64,000 bases of DNA from Streptomyces sp. HmicA12 (GCF_000373565.1 NZ_KB891851.1:186001-250000); one strand, 5' to 3'; shown: positions 9,175-17,771, counted from the first letter of the stretch. Notes: generated by a model from the sequence alone, not told the origin. Made by a program: numbers and translations.

Positions 9175-9780
9175 ATGACCACTCGCGTCGACTTCTACTT
9201 CGACCCCGCCTGCCCCTTCGCCTGGATCACCTCCCGCTGGATCCTGGAGGTCGAGCGGGAGCGCCCGCTCGACCTCCGGTTCCACGCCATGAGCCTGTAC
9301 CTGCACAACATCGGCAACGAACTCCCGGACTGGTACCGGGAGCTGGTCGACAAGTCGATCGGCCCGGTGCGGGTCGCCGTGGCGGCCGCCCGGAGCCACG
9401 GGGACGCCGTCCTGCGCGACCTCTACACGGCGTTCGGCACCCGGATCCACGAGGAGAAGAACGGCGACTTCGACGCCGTGGTCGCCGAGGCACTCGCCGA
9501 GCTCGGGCTGCCCGCCGAACTGGCGGCCGCCGCGCACGATCCGGCGTACGACGACGCCGTGCGCCGCAGCCACGACGCGGGCAAGGAGCCCGACGCGGAC
9601 GGCTACGTCGGCACGCCCGCGATCCACGTCGACGGGACGGTGTGGTTCGGGCCCGTCCTGCGGGCGATCCCGCGCGGCGAGCGGGCTGCCGAACTCTTCG
9701 ACAGTTTCCGGGTGCTGGCCGCGCACCCCGACTTCTTCGAGCTCAAGCGGACCCGCACCGGCGGCCTCGACTTCGGGTGA
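9175..9780 (+). CDS. DsbA-like thioredoxin-fold oxidoreductase (Rv2466c mycothiol-dependent nitroreductase family)
   Basis: 201 residues. The protein begins VDFYFDPACPFAWITSRW, the active-site strand and helix of the Rv2466c family (F420-independent, mycothiol-linked thioredoxin-fold reductases), followed by the helical insertion and a C-terminal GTPAIHVDGTVWFGP with the cis-Pro of thioredoxin folds. The active site reads CPFA, with one cysteine (residue 14), where the mycobacterial protein as I remember it has CPWC. A monothiol mechanism with mycothiol as partner is therefore likely. The TGA stop is directly followed in the same frame by the remnant of an ArsR-type regulator. Confidence 0.85.
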   Translation: MTTRVDFYFDPACPFAWITSRWILEVERERPLDLRFHAMSLYLHNIGNELPDWYRELVDKSIGPVRVAVAAARSHGDAVLRDLYTAFGTRIHEEKNGDFDAVVAEALAELGLPAELAAAAHDPAYDDAVRRSHDAGKEPDADGYVGTPAIHVDGTVWFGPVLRAIPRGERAAELFDSFRVLAAHPDFFELKRTRTGGLDFG

Positions 9781-10440
9781 CACGGCTTCCGGGCGTCACT
9801 CGCCGCGCCAGTCCCCGTCCCGCCGCGCCCACCGCACCTGGACCGCGTCGCGGACGCCCTGGAGTCCTACTGGCACACGTGCCTCGCCCCGCACTGGTGG
9901 CCGCGCGTCCACTCGGTCCTGGAGAGCGACCTCACCCACCGCGGCAAGGTGCTCGCGGAAGAGGGCGTCGGCGGGCTGTTCACCAGCCTCGACCCGCGCC
10001 TGTCCTGGAACGGCGACGTGCTCACCCTCGTCGCGTCGCACAACTACCGACCCTGGCCCGCGGCCGACATCCGCATCGGCGGCCGCGGTCTGGTCCTCGT
10101 GCCGACCCTCTTCTGCCACGGCGCCCACACCATGATCGACCCCGGCCTGCCGCCCCTGCTCAGCTACCCCGCGCGTGGCCGCGCCACGATCTCGCAGACC
10201 CCGCCACCGGTCTCCGACGAGGCCCTGACCCGCCTCCTCGGCGGCCCCCGCGCCCGCCTCCTGCGCCTGCTCGAGGAACCCGCCTCCACGACGGAACTGG
10301 CCCACCGCCTCGACGTCACCCCGGGCGCGGTGAGCCAGCACCTGTCCGTCCTCTACGACGCGGGACTGCCGACGCGGACGCGGAGCGGACGCAGCGTGCG
10401 GTACATGCGGAGCGAGCTGGGGGAGGAGCTGTGCGGCTGA
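9781..10440 (+). pseudogene. ArsR/winged-helix regulator lacking its N-terminal domain
   Basis: The frame is open from immediately after the previous gene's TGA to 10440. The first ~40 codons contain no ATG, and the first likely start is GTG 9949. The readable product matches the C-terminal two thirds of the ~320-residue actinobacterial regulators with a DUF5937-like N-domain: LDRVADALESYWHTCLAPHW, a middle beta-rich region, then a winged helix with TTELAHRLDVTPGAVSQHLS and the wing GRSVRYMRSELGEEL. About 130 N-terminal residues are missing. The DNA-binding domain is intact, so a 163-residue protein could still be made. The in-frame junction with the DsbA-like gene suggests a deletion. Confidence 0.7.
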
Positions 10441-10441
10441 C

Positions 10442-11008
10442 GTGACGGGGTGTCACGTGGTCTCTTCGCAGGTCAGGTACGCGCCCGCCGAGACCGGTGC
10501 CGAGACCGCCCTGTTCGAGGGCCCGTTGCTCGACGCGGCCACCTTCCCCGGGATCGCCGTGCGCGAGGGCTGGACCCTCGACCACGACGTACTGGCCCGG
10601 CGGTTCGGCCCCGCCCGGGTCACCGTGGACTTCGGCGAGCACGTCCACCCGGGCCGCACCGGCTGGCTCACCGTGTGCGGAGTCCGCCTCGCCCCGCCGC
10701 TCGGGGAGCTCGACCCGGTGGTGCGCTCCGAGGCGCTGCGCGCGGCCGACGCCGGCCACGAGCGGTGGGAGCGGCTGCGCCGGATCCTCGCCGACGCCGA
10801 CGGAGTGGCGGTGGCGGACCGGCACCTGACCGTGCGCGGCCACACCGTGCACCTGGCCACCGGCCGCGTCAGCCGCCACGGGGAGCCCGTCGACATCGAC
10901 GTACCGCAGGACGGGCCGAAGGCGCGGGCGCTGCCGTTCCTGCCCTATGAGGAGACGCTGCTGGAGCGGATCGTGCGGACGGTGGAGGTGCTGCCGGCGA
11001 CGACGTGA
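10442..11008 (+). CDS. Hypothetical protein, possible C-terminal fragment of a DUF4132/DUF7737-type protein
   Basis: 188 residues starting GTG at 10442, right after the regulator remnant's stop. I do not firmly recognise it. The pattern ALFEGPLL, then HLTVRGHTVHLATGRVS, then a near-terminal FLPYEETLLERIVRT resembles the C-terminal domain of large MolR/DUF4132-like proteins, which end in a similar beta-rich module with a late FLPF motif. If so, this is the detached tail of a protein several times longer. It has good Streptomyces codon bias and no signal peptide. It sits next to another truncated gene, so both may be relics of one rearrangement. Confidence 0.5.
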   Translation: MTGCHVVSSQVRYAPAETGAETALFEGPLLDAATFPGIAVREGWTLDHDVLARRFGPARVTVDFGEHVHPGRTGWLTVCGVRLAPPLGELDPVVRSEALRAADAGHERWERLRRILADADGVAVADRHLTVRGHTVHLATGRVSRHGEPVDIDVPQDGPKARALPFLPYEETLLERIVRTVEVLPATT

Positions 11009-11040
11009 CCCGGTGGCCGACCCGGTGGCCGACCTGGCGG

Positions 11041-11790
11041 TCAGGCGCCGACCGCCACCAACTCCCGTACGACAGCAGTCTCGTAGCGCCGCACCAGGAC
11101 ACGCGCCACCTCCGGCGCGGCTCCCAGTACGTCGCCGAGGACGTCCGCGTCCGCCGCGCCCGCCGCGATCCGGTCCGGCAGGCGGCCGGGGGCGAGGACG
11201 TACGGGGCGACCGCGATCCGCTCGCAGCCGAGGGCGCGCAGTTCCCGCACCGCGTCCGCGGTGCGGGGAAGGGATGCGGAGGCGAACGCAGGCCGCACGG
11301 CGCACCAACCGGTGTGCCGCCACTCCCGCGCGATTTCAGCGATCACTGCGATCGCCTCCGGGTCGGAGGAGCCCGCCGAGGCCAGGACGACCCCGGTCGT
11401 GGGCCTGTCGGCCGGGCTCAGCCCGGCCTCGTACAGACGGCGTTCCAGGGCCGACACCAGCAGCGGTGACGGGCCGAGGACGTCCGCCTGCCGGACACGC
11501 ATGCCCCGCGGCGCCTCGCGCAGCACCGAGGGGATGTCGGCCTTCGCGTGGAAGGCCCGGGTCAGCAGGAGGGGGAGGGCGATCACGTCACGGACGCCCT
11601 CCGCCGCCAGGGACTCCAACACCCCGTTCACCGAAGGGATGTTGAAGTCCAGGAACGACGTCTCCACCCGCACGTCCGGGCGCTGCGCCCGCACCTCGCG
11701 CACGAGGTCGTGCACCGTCGCGGCGTGCCGCGGGTCGCGGCTGCCGTGGGCGATGACCAGCAGGACGGGGGAGGTGGAGGAGTGGTGCAT
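11041..11790 (-). CDS. Sirohydrochlorin chelatase (CbiX/SirB family)
   Basis: 249 residues. The N-terminal VLLVIAHGSRDPRHAATV carries the metal-ligand His10-type residue of class II chelatases. The internal FHAKADIPSVL segment supplies the second His, and the second half repeats the fold with CERIAVAPYVLAPGRLPDRI. The enzyme inserts Fe2+ into sirohydrochlorin to make siroheme. Its position as last gene of the sulfur operon fits, since the sulfite reductase at the operon's head needs siroheme. It starts 10 nt after the ABC permease stop, so co-transcription is likely. Confidence 0.88.
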   Translation of the reverse strand: MHHSSTSPVLLVIAHGSRDPRHAATVHDLVREVRAQRPDVRVETSFLDFNIPSVNGVLESLAAEGVRDVIALPLLLTRAFHAKADIPSVLREAPRGMRVRQADVLGPSPLLVSALERRLYEAGLSPADRPTTGVVLASAGSSDPEAIAVIAEIAREWRHTGWCAVRPAFASASLPRTADAVRELRALGCERIAVAPYVLAPGRLPDRIAAGAADADVLGDVLGAAPEVARVLVRRYETAVVRELVAVGA

Positions 11791-11800
11791 GGCAGTGCGC

Positions 11801-12709
11801 TCAGTTCTTGACGAGGAGGCCGCGTCCGCGCAGCACGCGGCGCTCCAGCGGGCTGAAGATCAGCAGGTCGATGACGATACCGACGATCAGGATCAGGAGG
11901 ATGGCGAGGAAGACCATGGGCATCGAGGAGTTGGTGCGCCCGTTCTCCAGGAGCTGGCCGAGGCCGATGCCCAGGTCGGGCGAGGACGCGATGATCTCGG
12001 CGGCCATCAGGGACCGCCACGAGAACGCCCAGCCCTGCTTCATGCCCGCGAGGTAGCCGGGCAGCGCGGCCGGCAGCACCACGTGCCGCAGGCCGTTCAG
12101 GCCCGTGGCCCCCAGGGTGCGGCCCGCCCGCAGATACAGCGGCGGGATCTGGTCGACACCGGCCACCAGACCGTTGGCGATCGAGGGCACGGCACCCAGC
12201 AGGATCACCGCGTACATCATCTCGTTGGTCAGGCCCAGCCACAGCACGGCCGGCGGCACCCAGGCGACCGACGGCAGCGACTGGAGGCCCGACAGGATCG
12301 GTCCGATCGCCGCGCGCACGAACTTCACCCGCGCGACGAGCAGCCCCAGCGGCGTGCCGATGACCAGCGCGAACAGGAAGCCCAGCAGGCCGCGCGAGAC
12401 GCTCGTCCAGACATAGCCGAGCAGGTCGCCCTTGAGCCAGGACGTCTGTACCTCGTGCCACACGTCCGCGGGGGACGGCAGCTTCGTCGGATCGTCGACG
12501 ATCTTGAACGAGATCAGTGCCTGCCACACCACCAGGATCACGAGGATCGCGGTCAGCGGCGGCAGGACCTTGTCCCGCAGCGTCCTCGAGAACGGGGTGC
12601 GGCTCGCGTGCGTCGTCTCCAGCGCGTCGAGCCCCGCCTCCAGGCCCGCGAGGTCGTCGTGCCGGGCCCCGGCCTTGTCGACGGCCGGGGCCGGTTCAGT
12701 CCTTGCCAT
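11801..12709 (-). CDS. ABC transporter permease, sulfonate/taurine/nitrate type (SsuC-like)
   Basis: 302 residues from ATG 12709, overlapping the end of the ATPase gene by 14 nt. It has six membrane spans and the conserved cytoplasmic EAA-type loop near AGRTLGATGLNGLRHVVLPAALPGYLAGMK, which docks on the ATPase. LSGLQSLPSVAWVPPAVLWLG is typical of the SsuC/TauC family. An N-terminal cytoplasmic extension of about 45 residues precedes the first span. Together with the next two genes upstream it forms a complete importer, most likely for organosulfur compounds given the operon. Confidence 0.9.
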   Translation of the reverse strand: MARTEPAPAVDKAGARHDDLAGLEAGLDALETTHASRTPFSRTLRDKVLPPLTAILVILVVWQALISFKIVDDPTKLPSPADVWHEVQTSWLKGDLLGYVWTSVSRGLLGFLFALVIGTPLGLLVARVKFVRAAIGPILSGLQSLPSVAWVPPAVLWLGLTNEMMYAVILLGAVPSIANGLVAGVDQIPPLYLRAGRTLGATGLNGLRHVVLPAALPGYLAGMKQGWAFSWRSLMAAEIIASSPDLGIGLGQLLENGRTNSSMPMVFLAILLILIVGIVIDLLIFSPLERRVLRGRGLLVKN

Positions 12710-13487
12710 GGCGACGGATCTCCCCCCGCAGTTGTTCGGTGATCTCGACGGAGAGCTCCGCCACGTCCGCGTCCTCGATCCGGCGCGGCTGCGGGATGTC
12801 CACCGTCCACTCGTGGGCCACCCGGCCCGGACGCGAGGACAGCAGCACCACACGCTGCGCGAGCTTCACGGCCTCGCGCACGTTGTGCGTGACGAACAGG
12901 ATCGACAGGTTCGTCTCCGCCCAGATCCGGGTCAGTTCGTCGTGCAGCACGTCCCGGGTGATGGCGTCGAGCGCGGCGAACGGCTCGTCCATCAGCAGCA
13001 GCCGGGCGTCCTGGCCGAGCGCGCGGGCGAGCGCCACCCGCTGGCGCATGCCGCCCGACAGTTCGTGCACCCGCTTGCCGTACGCGCCCCGCAGCCGCAC
13101 CAGTCCGAGGAGTTCCTCGGCGCGGCCGCGGCGGTCCTGCTTGGGAACTCCCCGCATCTTCAGGGCGAGTTCGATGTTCTTGCCCGCGGTCAGCCACGGG
13201 AACAGGGCGTGCTCCTGGAACATCAGGGCGGGCCGCCCGTCCGTCGCGATGGAGCCGGCCGACGGGGCGTCGAGCCCCGCGACCAGGTTGAGCAGTGTCG
13301 ACTTCCCGCAGCCGGAGGCCCCCAGGAGAGTGACGAACTCGCCCGGAGCGACATCGAGGGTGATGTCGTCCAGGACGAGCTGGGAGCCCGCCGGCGTGGC
13401 GAAGGACTTCGAGACGTGCTCGATCCGTGCGGCCTGGCCGCCCGTCGCGGCGGCGGAGTCGGCCGCCTTGGCGAGTGTCGTCGCCAT
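12696..13487 (-). CDS. ABC transporter ATP-binding protein (SsuB/TauB-like)
   Basis: 263 residues from ATG 13487, preceded by a strong AGGAGGTGA ribosome-binding site. Walker A is GASGCGKST, the Q-loop lies in MFQEHALFPW, the signature is LSGGMRQRVALARAL, Walker B is LLLMDEPFAALD and the switch His is in FVTHNV. This is the taurine/sulfonate/nitrate subfamily. A roughly 25-residue N-terminal extension rich in alanine is unusual but common in Streptomyces. It energises uptake through the adjacent permease. Confidence 0.92.
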   Translation of the reverse strand: MATTLAKAADSAAATGGQAARIEHVSKSFATPAGSQLVLDDITLDVAPGEFVTLLGASGCGKSTLLNLVAGLDAPSAGSIATDGRPALMFQEHALFPWLTAGKNIELALKMRGVPKQDRRGRAEELLGLVRLRGAYGKRVHELSGGMRQRVALARALGQDARLLLMDEPFAALDAITRDVLHDELTRIWAETNLSILFVTHNVREAVKLAQRVVLLSSRPGRVAHEWTVDIPQPRRIEDADVAELSVEITEQLRGEIRRHGKD

Positions 13488-13540
13488 GGTCGTCACCTCC
13501 TGGGGTCTCAATAACTCGGCTGTATGGAAAGGGGATTGAG

Positions 13541-14653
13541 TTACTTGACGCCCAGGCTCGCGTCGTCGACCGCCGACGCGCCCTCGGCCTTGAGGATCTT
13601 GTTGAGCGGCTTCAGGTCGTAGATGCCGTTCAGGTCGGGCTTCTCCAGCAGGCCCGCCTTCACCGCGTGGTCGGCCTCACTGGTGAGCGTGGAGGCCAGC
13701 GGGTCGTCGGTGAACTGGATCGACTTCCACGCCGGGTCGAGCACCTCGGCGGGCAGCGCCTTGCCGGAGTCGGCCTCCAGCTGCTTGTTGGCCGAGGCCT
13801 TCGCGTCGTCCGGGTTCGACTTGATCCACGCGTTGGTCTTCACCGAGCCGCGCAGCACCGCCTCGACGACGTCCGGGTGCGCCTTGAGGAACTTCTGCGA
13901 CACGATGATGTTCGTGATCACGAAGGTCTTGTCGGGCCACAGGTCCTTCTCGTCGAGCAGCACCTTCGCGCCCTCGGCGACCAGCTTGGACGCGGTCGGC
14001 TCCGGCACCCACGCGCCGTCGATCGAACCGGACTTGTAGGCGTCCGGGGTGATCTTGTTGTCGGTGCGGACCACGGAGACGTCGCCCTTGCCGGACTGGG
14101 CGTCGACCTTCCAGCCCTTCTCGGCGATCCAGTTCAGCAGCGCGACGTCCTGCGTGTTGCCGAGCTGCGGGGTGGCGATCTTCTTGCCCTTGACGTCGTC
14201 CAGGGTCTTGATCTTCTTCGGGTTGACGACCAGCTTCACACCGCCGGCCGCGCTGCCGCCGATGATGCGCAGCGAGGTGCCCTTGGACTTGGTGAAGCCG
14301 TTGATGGAGGGCGAGGGACCGATCCAGCCGATGTCGATCGATCCGGCGTTCAGCGCCTCGATCTCGGCGGGCCCGGCGTTGAAGGTCGAGTACTGCGCCT
14401 TCGTGCCCTTCAGTTCCTTCTGGAAGATGCCCTGCTCACGCCCGACGAGCGCGGTGCCGTGGGTCAGGTTGCCGAAGTAGCCGATCTTCACGGTGTCCGC
14501 GGAGAGGGTCTTGCCCTTGGCGGAGACGTTCTCCTTGGAGCTGTCGTCGTCGGCAGACCCGTATCCGCAGGCCGTCGCGGTGAGCGCGAGGAGCGGCAGG
14601 GCGGCGACGGCGGCGAGTGAGCGTCGCACAAGGGTCGAGCGATTGGCAGGCAC
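13541..14653 (-). CDS. Sulfonate/aliphatic organosulfur-binding lipoprotein (SsuA-like)
   Basis: 370 residues; the start is GTG 14653 with GAGGAA about ten nt upstream. The signal peptide ends in a lipobox, LTATAC, so the mature protein is a lipid-anchored extracellular solute-binding protein. KIGYFGNLTHGTALVG at the N-terminus and IGWIGPSPSINGF in the middle match the SsuA/TauA/NrtA family (periplasmic-binding type 2 fold). It delivers substrate to the downstream permease. Sulfonate is inferred from the flanking sulfate-reduction genes; nitrate or taurine cannot be excluded. Confidence 0.9.
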   Translation of the reverse strand: MPANRSTLVRRSLAAVAALPLLALTATACGYGSADDDSSKENVSAKGKTLSADTVKIGYFGNLTHGTALVGREQGIFQKELKGTKAQYSTFNAGPAEIEALNAGSIDIGWIGPSPSINGFTKSKGTSLRIIGGSAAGGVKLVVNPKKIKTLDDVKGKKIATPQLGNTQDVALLNWIAEKGWKVDAQSGKGDVSVVRTDNKITPDAYKSGSIDGAWVPEPTASKLVAEGAKVLLDEKDLWPDKTFVITNIIVSQKFLKAHPDVVEAVLRGSVKTNAWIKSNPDDAKASANKQLEADSGKALPAEVLDPAWKSIQFTDDPLASTLTSEADHAVKAGLLEKPDLNGIYDLKPLNKILKAEGASAVDDASLGVK

Positions 14654-14780
14654 GGGAGGTGTTCCTCTCGTAGGCCCGGCGGGTCACGCGCCTATGGCGT
14701 GGCCGGGAGGTCGACTGGTCTTCGTCTTCTGATGTACGGGGCGTGGGGGGTGAGGGCGCGCAGGCAGTGCGCGTACGTCT

Positions 14781-14882
14781 TCACGCACATCGGGCGACCC
14801 CGCCCTGTCCGCTGCCGAGGGCGCCGCTGCCGACGCGGCCGCCCTCCTTGGCGAACGTCCCGTAGTAGTCGATGGAGATCAT
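14781..14882 (-). CDS. Candidate 33-residue small ORF between cysN and the transporter genes
   Basis: The ATG at 14882 lies 5 nt after the cysN stop codon, close enough for translational coupling; there is no clear ribosome-binding site. The peptide begins MISIDYYGTF, is glycine-rich in its second half and has a single Cys two residues from the end. About 29 of 32 third codon positions are G or C, as in real genes here. It lies in the otherwise empty 234-nt gap between cysN and the binding-protein gene. I do not recognise a family. It could be a coupling peptide or an attenuation leader for the transporter. Confidence 0.4.
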   Translation of the reverse strand: MISIDYYGTFAKEGGRVGSGALGSGQGGVARCA

Positions 14883-14887
14883 GGTGA

Positions 14888-16240
14888 TCAGAAGTCCCAA
14901 CCGTCTTCGTCAGCAACGGAGTTGGCGGTGGTCTCGGCGGCGTTGGCGAACGCCTCGCCGGCCATGCCGGCGGCGAGCGTCGTGCCGTCCGCCGGGTCGA
15001 TCAGCAGGAAGGAGCCGGTGCGCCGCGAGTCCGCGTAGGAGTCGATGGCGAGCGCCTCGGCGAGCCGCACCTTGACCCGGCCGATGTCGTTCGCGACGAG
15101 CTGCCCGGGCGCCGGGTGCTGGGAGAGGTCGTCGAGCGTGAGCCTTGAGGGGATCTCCTTGACGATCGCCTTGACCGTGCGGGTGGTGTGCTTGAGCAGC
15201 ACCCGCTGGCCGACGACGAGCGGGGTGTCGGCGACGTGGCAGACGGTCGCCTCGACGTCCTGCGAGGTGGCGGGCGCGTCGTGGCTCGGCACGATCAGGT
15301 CGCCGCGCGAGATGTCGATGTCGTCCGCCAGGCGCAGCGTGATCGACTGCGGCGTCCACGCGATGTCGACGGCCGTGCCGAGCAGGTCGATCCCGGCGAC
15401 CGTCGACGTACGGCCCGACGGCAGTACGGTCACGGACTCGCCGACGCGGAACGTGCCGGCGGCGATCTGACCCGCGTATCCCCGGTAGTCGGGGTGCTCG
15501 GCGGTCTGCGGACGGATCACGTACTGCACGGGAAGGCGCGCGTGGCAGCTGGTCAGGTCGTGGCTGACCGGCACCGTCTCCAGGTGCTCCAGGACGGTCG
15601 GGCCGCCGTACCAGTCCATGTTGGCGGACGGCTCCACGACGTTGTCCCCGGCGAGCGCCGAGATCGGGATCGCGGTGATCTCCGGGACGCCCAACTCGCT
15701 GGCGTACGCGGTGAATTCCTCGGCGATCCGCGCGAAGACCTGCTCCTCGTACGCGACGAGGTCCATCTTGTTCACGGCGAGCACGACGTGCGGGACGCGC
15801 AGCAGCGCGGCGACGGCGGCGTGCCGGCGGGTCTGCTCGATGACGCCGTTGCGGGCGTCGACGAGCACCACGGCCAGGTCGGCGGTCGAGGCGCCGGTGA
15901 CCATGTTCCGCGTGTACTGCACGTGCCCCGGGGTGTCCGCGAGGATGAAGCGGCGGCGCGGGGTCGCGAAGTAGCGGTACGCGACGTCGATCGTGATGCC
16001 CTGCTCGCGCTCGGCGCGCAGTCCGTCGGTGAGCAGCGCGAGGTCGGGCTCGGCGGCACCGCGCGAACGCGAGGCGTGCTCGACGGCCTCCAGCTGGTCG
16101 GCGAGGACCGACTTGGAGTCGTGCAGGAGGCGGCCCACGAGGGTGGACTTGCCGTCGTCGACCGACCCGGCCGTGGCGAAGCGCAGCAGGGTCGTGGCCG
16201 ACAGACCGGCCAGCTCTTCAGCAGCAGTGGTCGTGCTCAT
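14888..16240 (-). CDS. cysN: Sulfate adenylyltransferase large subunit
   Basis: 450 residues. It is an EF-Tu-type GTPase: G1 at ATAGSVDDGKSTLVGRLL, G2/G3 with DTPGHVQYTRNM, G4 NKMDLV, followed by two beta-barrel domains. With CysD it makes adenylyl sulfate (APS) from sulfate and ATP, using GTP hydrolysis to drive the reaction. It ends near residue 450, so there is no fused APS kinase domain, consistent with the separate cysC. It starts 2 nt after the cysD stop. Confidence 0.96.
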   Translation of the reverse strand: MSTTTAAEELAGLSATTLLRFATAGSVDDGKSTLVGRLLHDSKSVLADQLEAVEHASRSRGAAEPDLALLTDGLRAEREQGITIDVAYRYFATPRRRFILADTPGHVQYTRNMVTGASTADLAVVLVDARNGVIEQTRRHAAVAALLRVPHVVLAVNKMDLVAYEEQVFARIAEEFTAYASELGVPEITAIPISALAGDNVVEPSANMDWYGGPTVLEHLETVPVSHDLTSCHARLPVQYVIRPQTAEHPDYRGYAGQIAAGTFRVGESVTVLPSGRTSTVAGIDLLGTAVDIAWTPQSITLRLADDIDISRGDLIVPSHDAPATSQDVEATVCHVADTPLVVGQRVLLKHTTRTVKAIVKEIPSRLTLDDLSQHPAPGQLVANDIGRVKVRLAEALAIDSYADSRRTGSFLLIDPADGTTLAAGMAGEAFANAAETTANSVADEDGWDF

Positions 16241-16242
16241 GG

Positions 16243-17178
16243 TTAGAAGTACCCCTCGCGCTTACGGTCTTCCATCGCGGCCTCGGACATCTTGTCGTCC
16301 GCGCGGGTGGCACCCCGCTCGGTGAGCCGGGACGCGGCGATCTCGGCGATGACCTTCTCGATGGTCGTGGCGTCCGAGTCGACGGCGCCGGTGCAGGACA
16401 TGTCGCCGACGGTGCGGTAACGGATGAGGCGGGTCTCGACCGTCTCGCCGTCCTTCGGGCCGCCCCAGTCGCCGGCCGTCAGCCACATGCCGTTGCGGCT
16501 GAACACCGGACGCTCGTGGGCGTAGTAGATATCGGGGAGTTCGATGTTCTCGCGGGCGATGTACTGCCAGACGTCGAGCTCGGTCCAGTTGGAGAGCGGG
16601 AAGACGCGGACGTGCTCGCCGGGTGCGTGGCGGCCGTTGTACAGCTGCCACAGCTCGGGGCGCTGGCGGCGCGGGTCCCACTGCGAGAACTCGTCGCGCA
16701 GGGAGAACACCCGCTCCTTGGCGCGTGCCTTCTCCTCGTCGCGGCGCCCGCCGCCGAAGACCGCGTCGAACTTCTCGCTCTGGATCTTCTCCGTGAGCGG
16801 GACGGTCTGCAGCGGGTTACGGGTGCCGTCGGGCCGTTCCTTCAGGGCGCCGCGGTCGATGTACTCCTGTACGGAGGCGACGTGCAGCCGCAATCCGTGC
16901 TCGGCCACCGCGCGGTCGCGGTACTCGATGACCTCGGGGAAGTTGTGCCCGGTGTCCACGTGCAGCAGGGAGAAGGGGATCGCGGCGGGCGCGAACGCCT
17001 TCAGCGCCAGGTGCAGCATGACGATGGAGTCCTTGCCGCCCGAGAACAGGATCACCGGCCGCTCGAACTCGCCCGCCACCTCGCGGAAGATGTGCACCGC
17101 CTCGGACTCCAGAGCGTCCAAGTGGCTGAGGGCGTAAGGGCTGTCCGTCTCCTCGGAGGCGGTCACTACGGTCGTCAT
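16243..17178 (-). CDS. cysD: Sulfate adenylyltransferase small subunit
   Basis: 311 residues. The PP-loop for ATP is PVILFSGGKDSIVMLHLALK near residues 40-60. Also present are LHVDTGHNFPEVIEYRD and the conserved RRDEEKARAKERVFS and PLSNWTELDVWQYI segments of CysD. It adenylates sulfate in complex with CysN. Its ATG overlaps the cysC stop by 4 nt (ATGA), implying translational coupling. Confidence 0.96.
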   Translation of the reverse strand: MTTVVTASEETDSPYALSHLDALESEAVHIFREVAGEFERPVILFSGGKDSIVMLHLALKAFAPAAIPFSLLHVDTGHNFPEVIEYRDRAVAEHGLRLHVASVQEYIDRGALKERPDGTRNPLQTVPLTEKIQSEKFDAVFGGGRRDEEKARAKERVFSLRDEFSQWDPRRQRPELWQLYNGRHAPGEHVRVFPLSNWTELDVWQYIARENIELPDIYYAHERPVFSRNGMWLTAGDWGGPKDGETVETRLIRYRTVGDMSCTGAVDSDATTIEKVIAEIAASRLTERGATRADDKMSEAAMEDRKREGYF

Positions 17179-17771
17179 GCGGCGAGACCCCTTTCGGCGA
17201 GCAGCGCACGCAGCGCCGCCGCGGACTCCTGCACGGTCTGGTTCTGCGACTCGATGCGCAGGTCGGGCGATTGCGGTGCCTCGTAGGGGTCGTCCACCCC
17301 GGTCAGGCCCGTCAGTTCACCGGCGGCCTGCTTGGCGTACAGGCCCTTCACGTCGCGGACGGAGCACACGTCGACGGGAGTGGCGACGTGCACCTCCAGG
17401 TAGGCGGTGCCGCCCGCCTGGTGGCGCTTGCGCACCGCCTCGCGGCTGTCCGCGTACGGGGCGATGACCGGCACCAGGGCCAACACGCCGTTACGGGCGA
17501 GGAGTTCGGCCAGGAAGCCGATGCGCTGCACGTTCGTGTGCCGGTCCTCACGGCTGAAGCCGAGGCCCGCCGAGAGGTACTCGCGGATCTCGTCGCCGTC
17601 GAGCACCTCGACCTGACGGCCCTCGGCGCGCAGCGTGTTCGCCAGCTCGTACGCGATGGTGGTCTTGCCGGCACTCGGCAGACCCGTGAGCCAGATCGTG
17701 GCTCCGGTCACTTGCTTCTCCAAGGTCTGTGTCTGGTGCGTGAGTTCGGGCTCCCCGGCGGTCTCAGCCAT
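17175..17771 (-). CDS. cysC: Adenylylsulfate kinase
   Basis: 198 residues. The P-loop is GLPSAGKTT, followed by the APS-kinase pattern VLDGDEIREYLSAGLGFSREDR, APYADSREAVR and the lid segment DVKGLYAKQAAGEL. It phosphorylates APS to PAPS. Because the cluster's reductase carries the iron-sulfur ligands of an APS reductase, PAPS may mainly feed sulfotransfer reactions. It overlaps the end of cysH by 8 nt. Confidence 0.95.
   Translation of the reverse strand: MAETAGEPELTHQTQTLEKQVTGATIWLTGLPSAGKTTIAYELANTLRAEGRQVEVLDGDEIREYLSAGLGFSREDRHTNVQRIGFLAELLARNGVLALVPVIAPYADSREAVRKRHQAGGTAYLEVHVATPVDVCSVRDVKGLYAKQAAGELTGLTGVDDPYEAPQSPDLRIESQNQTVQESAAALRALLAERGLAA

Noticed and set aside
11006..11032. A 12-bp tandem repeat (GACCCGGTGGCC twice) as a mobile-element target duplication
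   Set aside because: The copies are directly adjacent with no inserted element, so simple slippage at a gene end explains it.
14692..14820. A second cysteine-type leader peptide (RRRRPVDLPATP) before the sulfonate transporter
   Set aside because: It recalls the leader family only in R-R and V-D-L; the C-terminal SSA-x-C part is missing. I kept the coupled 33-residue ORF as the better candidate.
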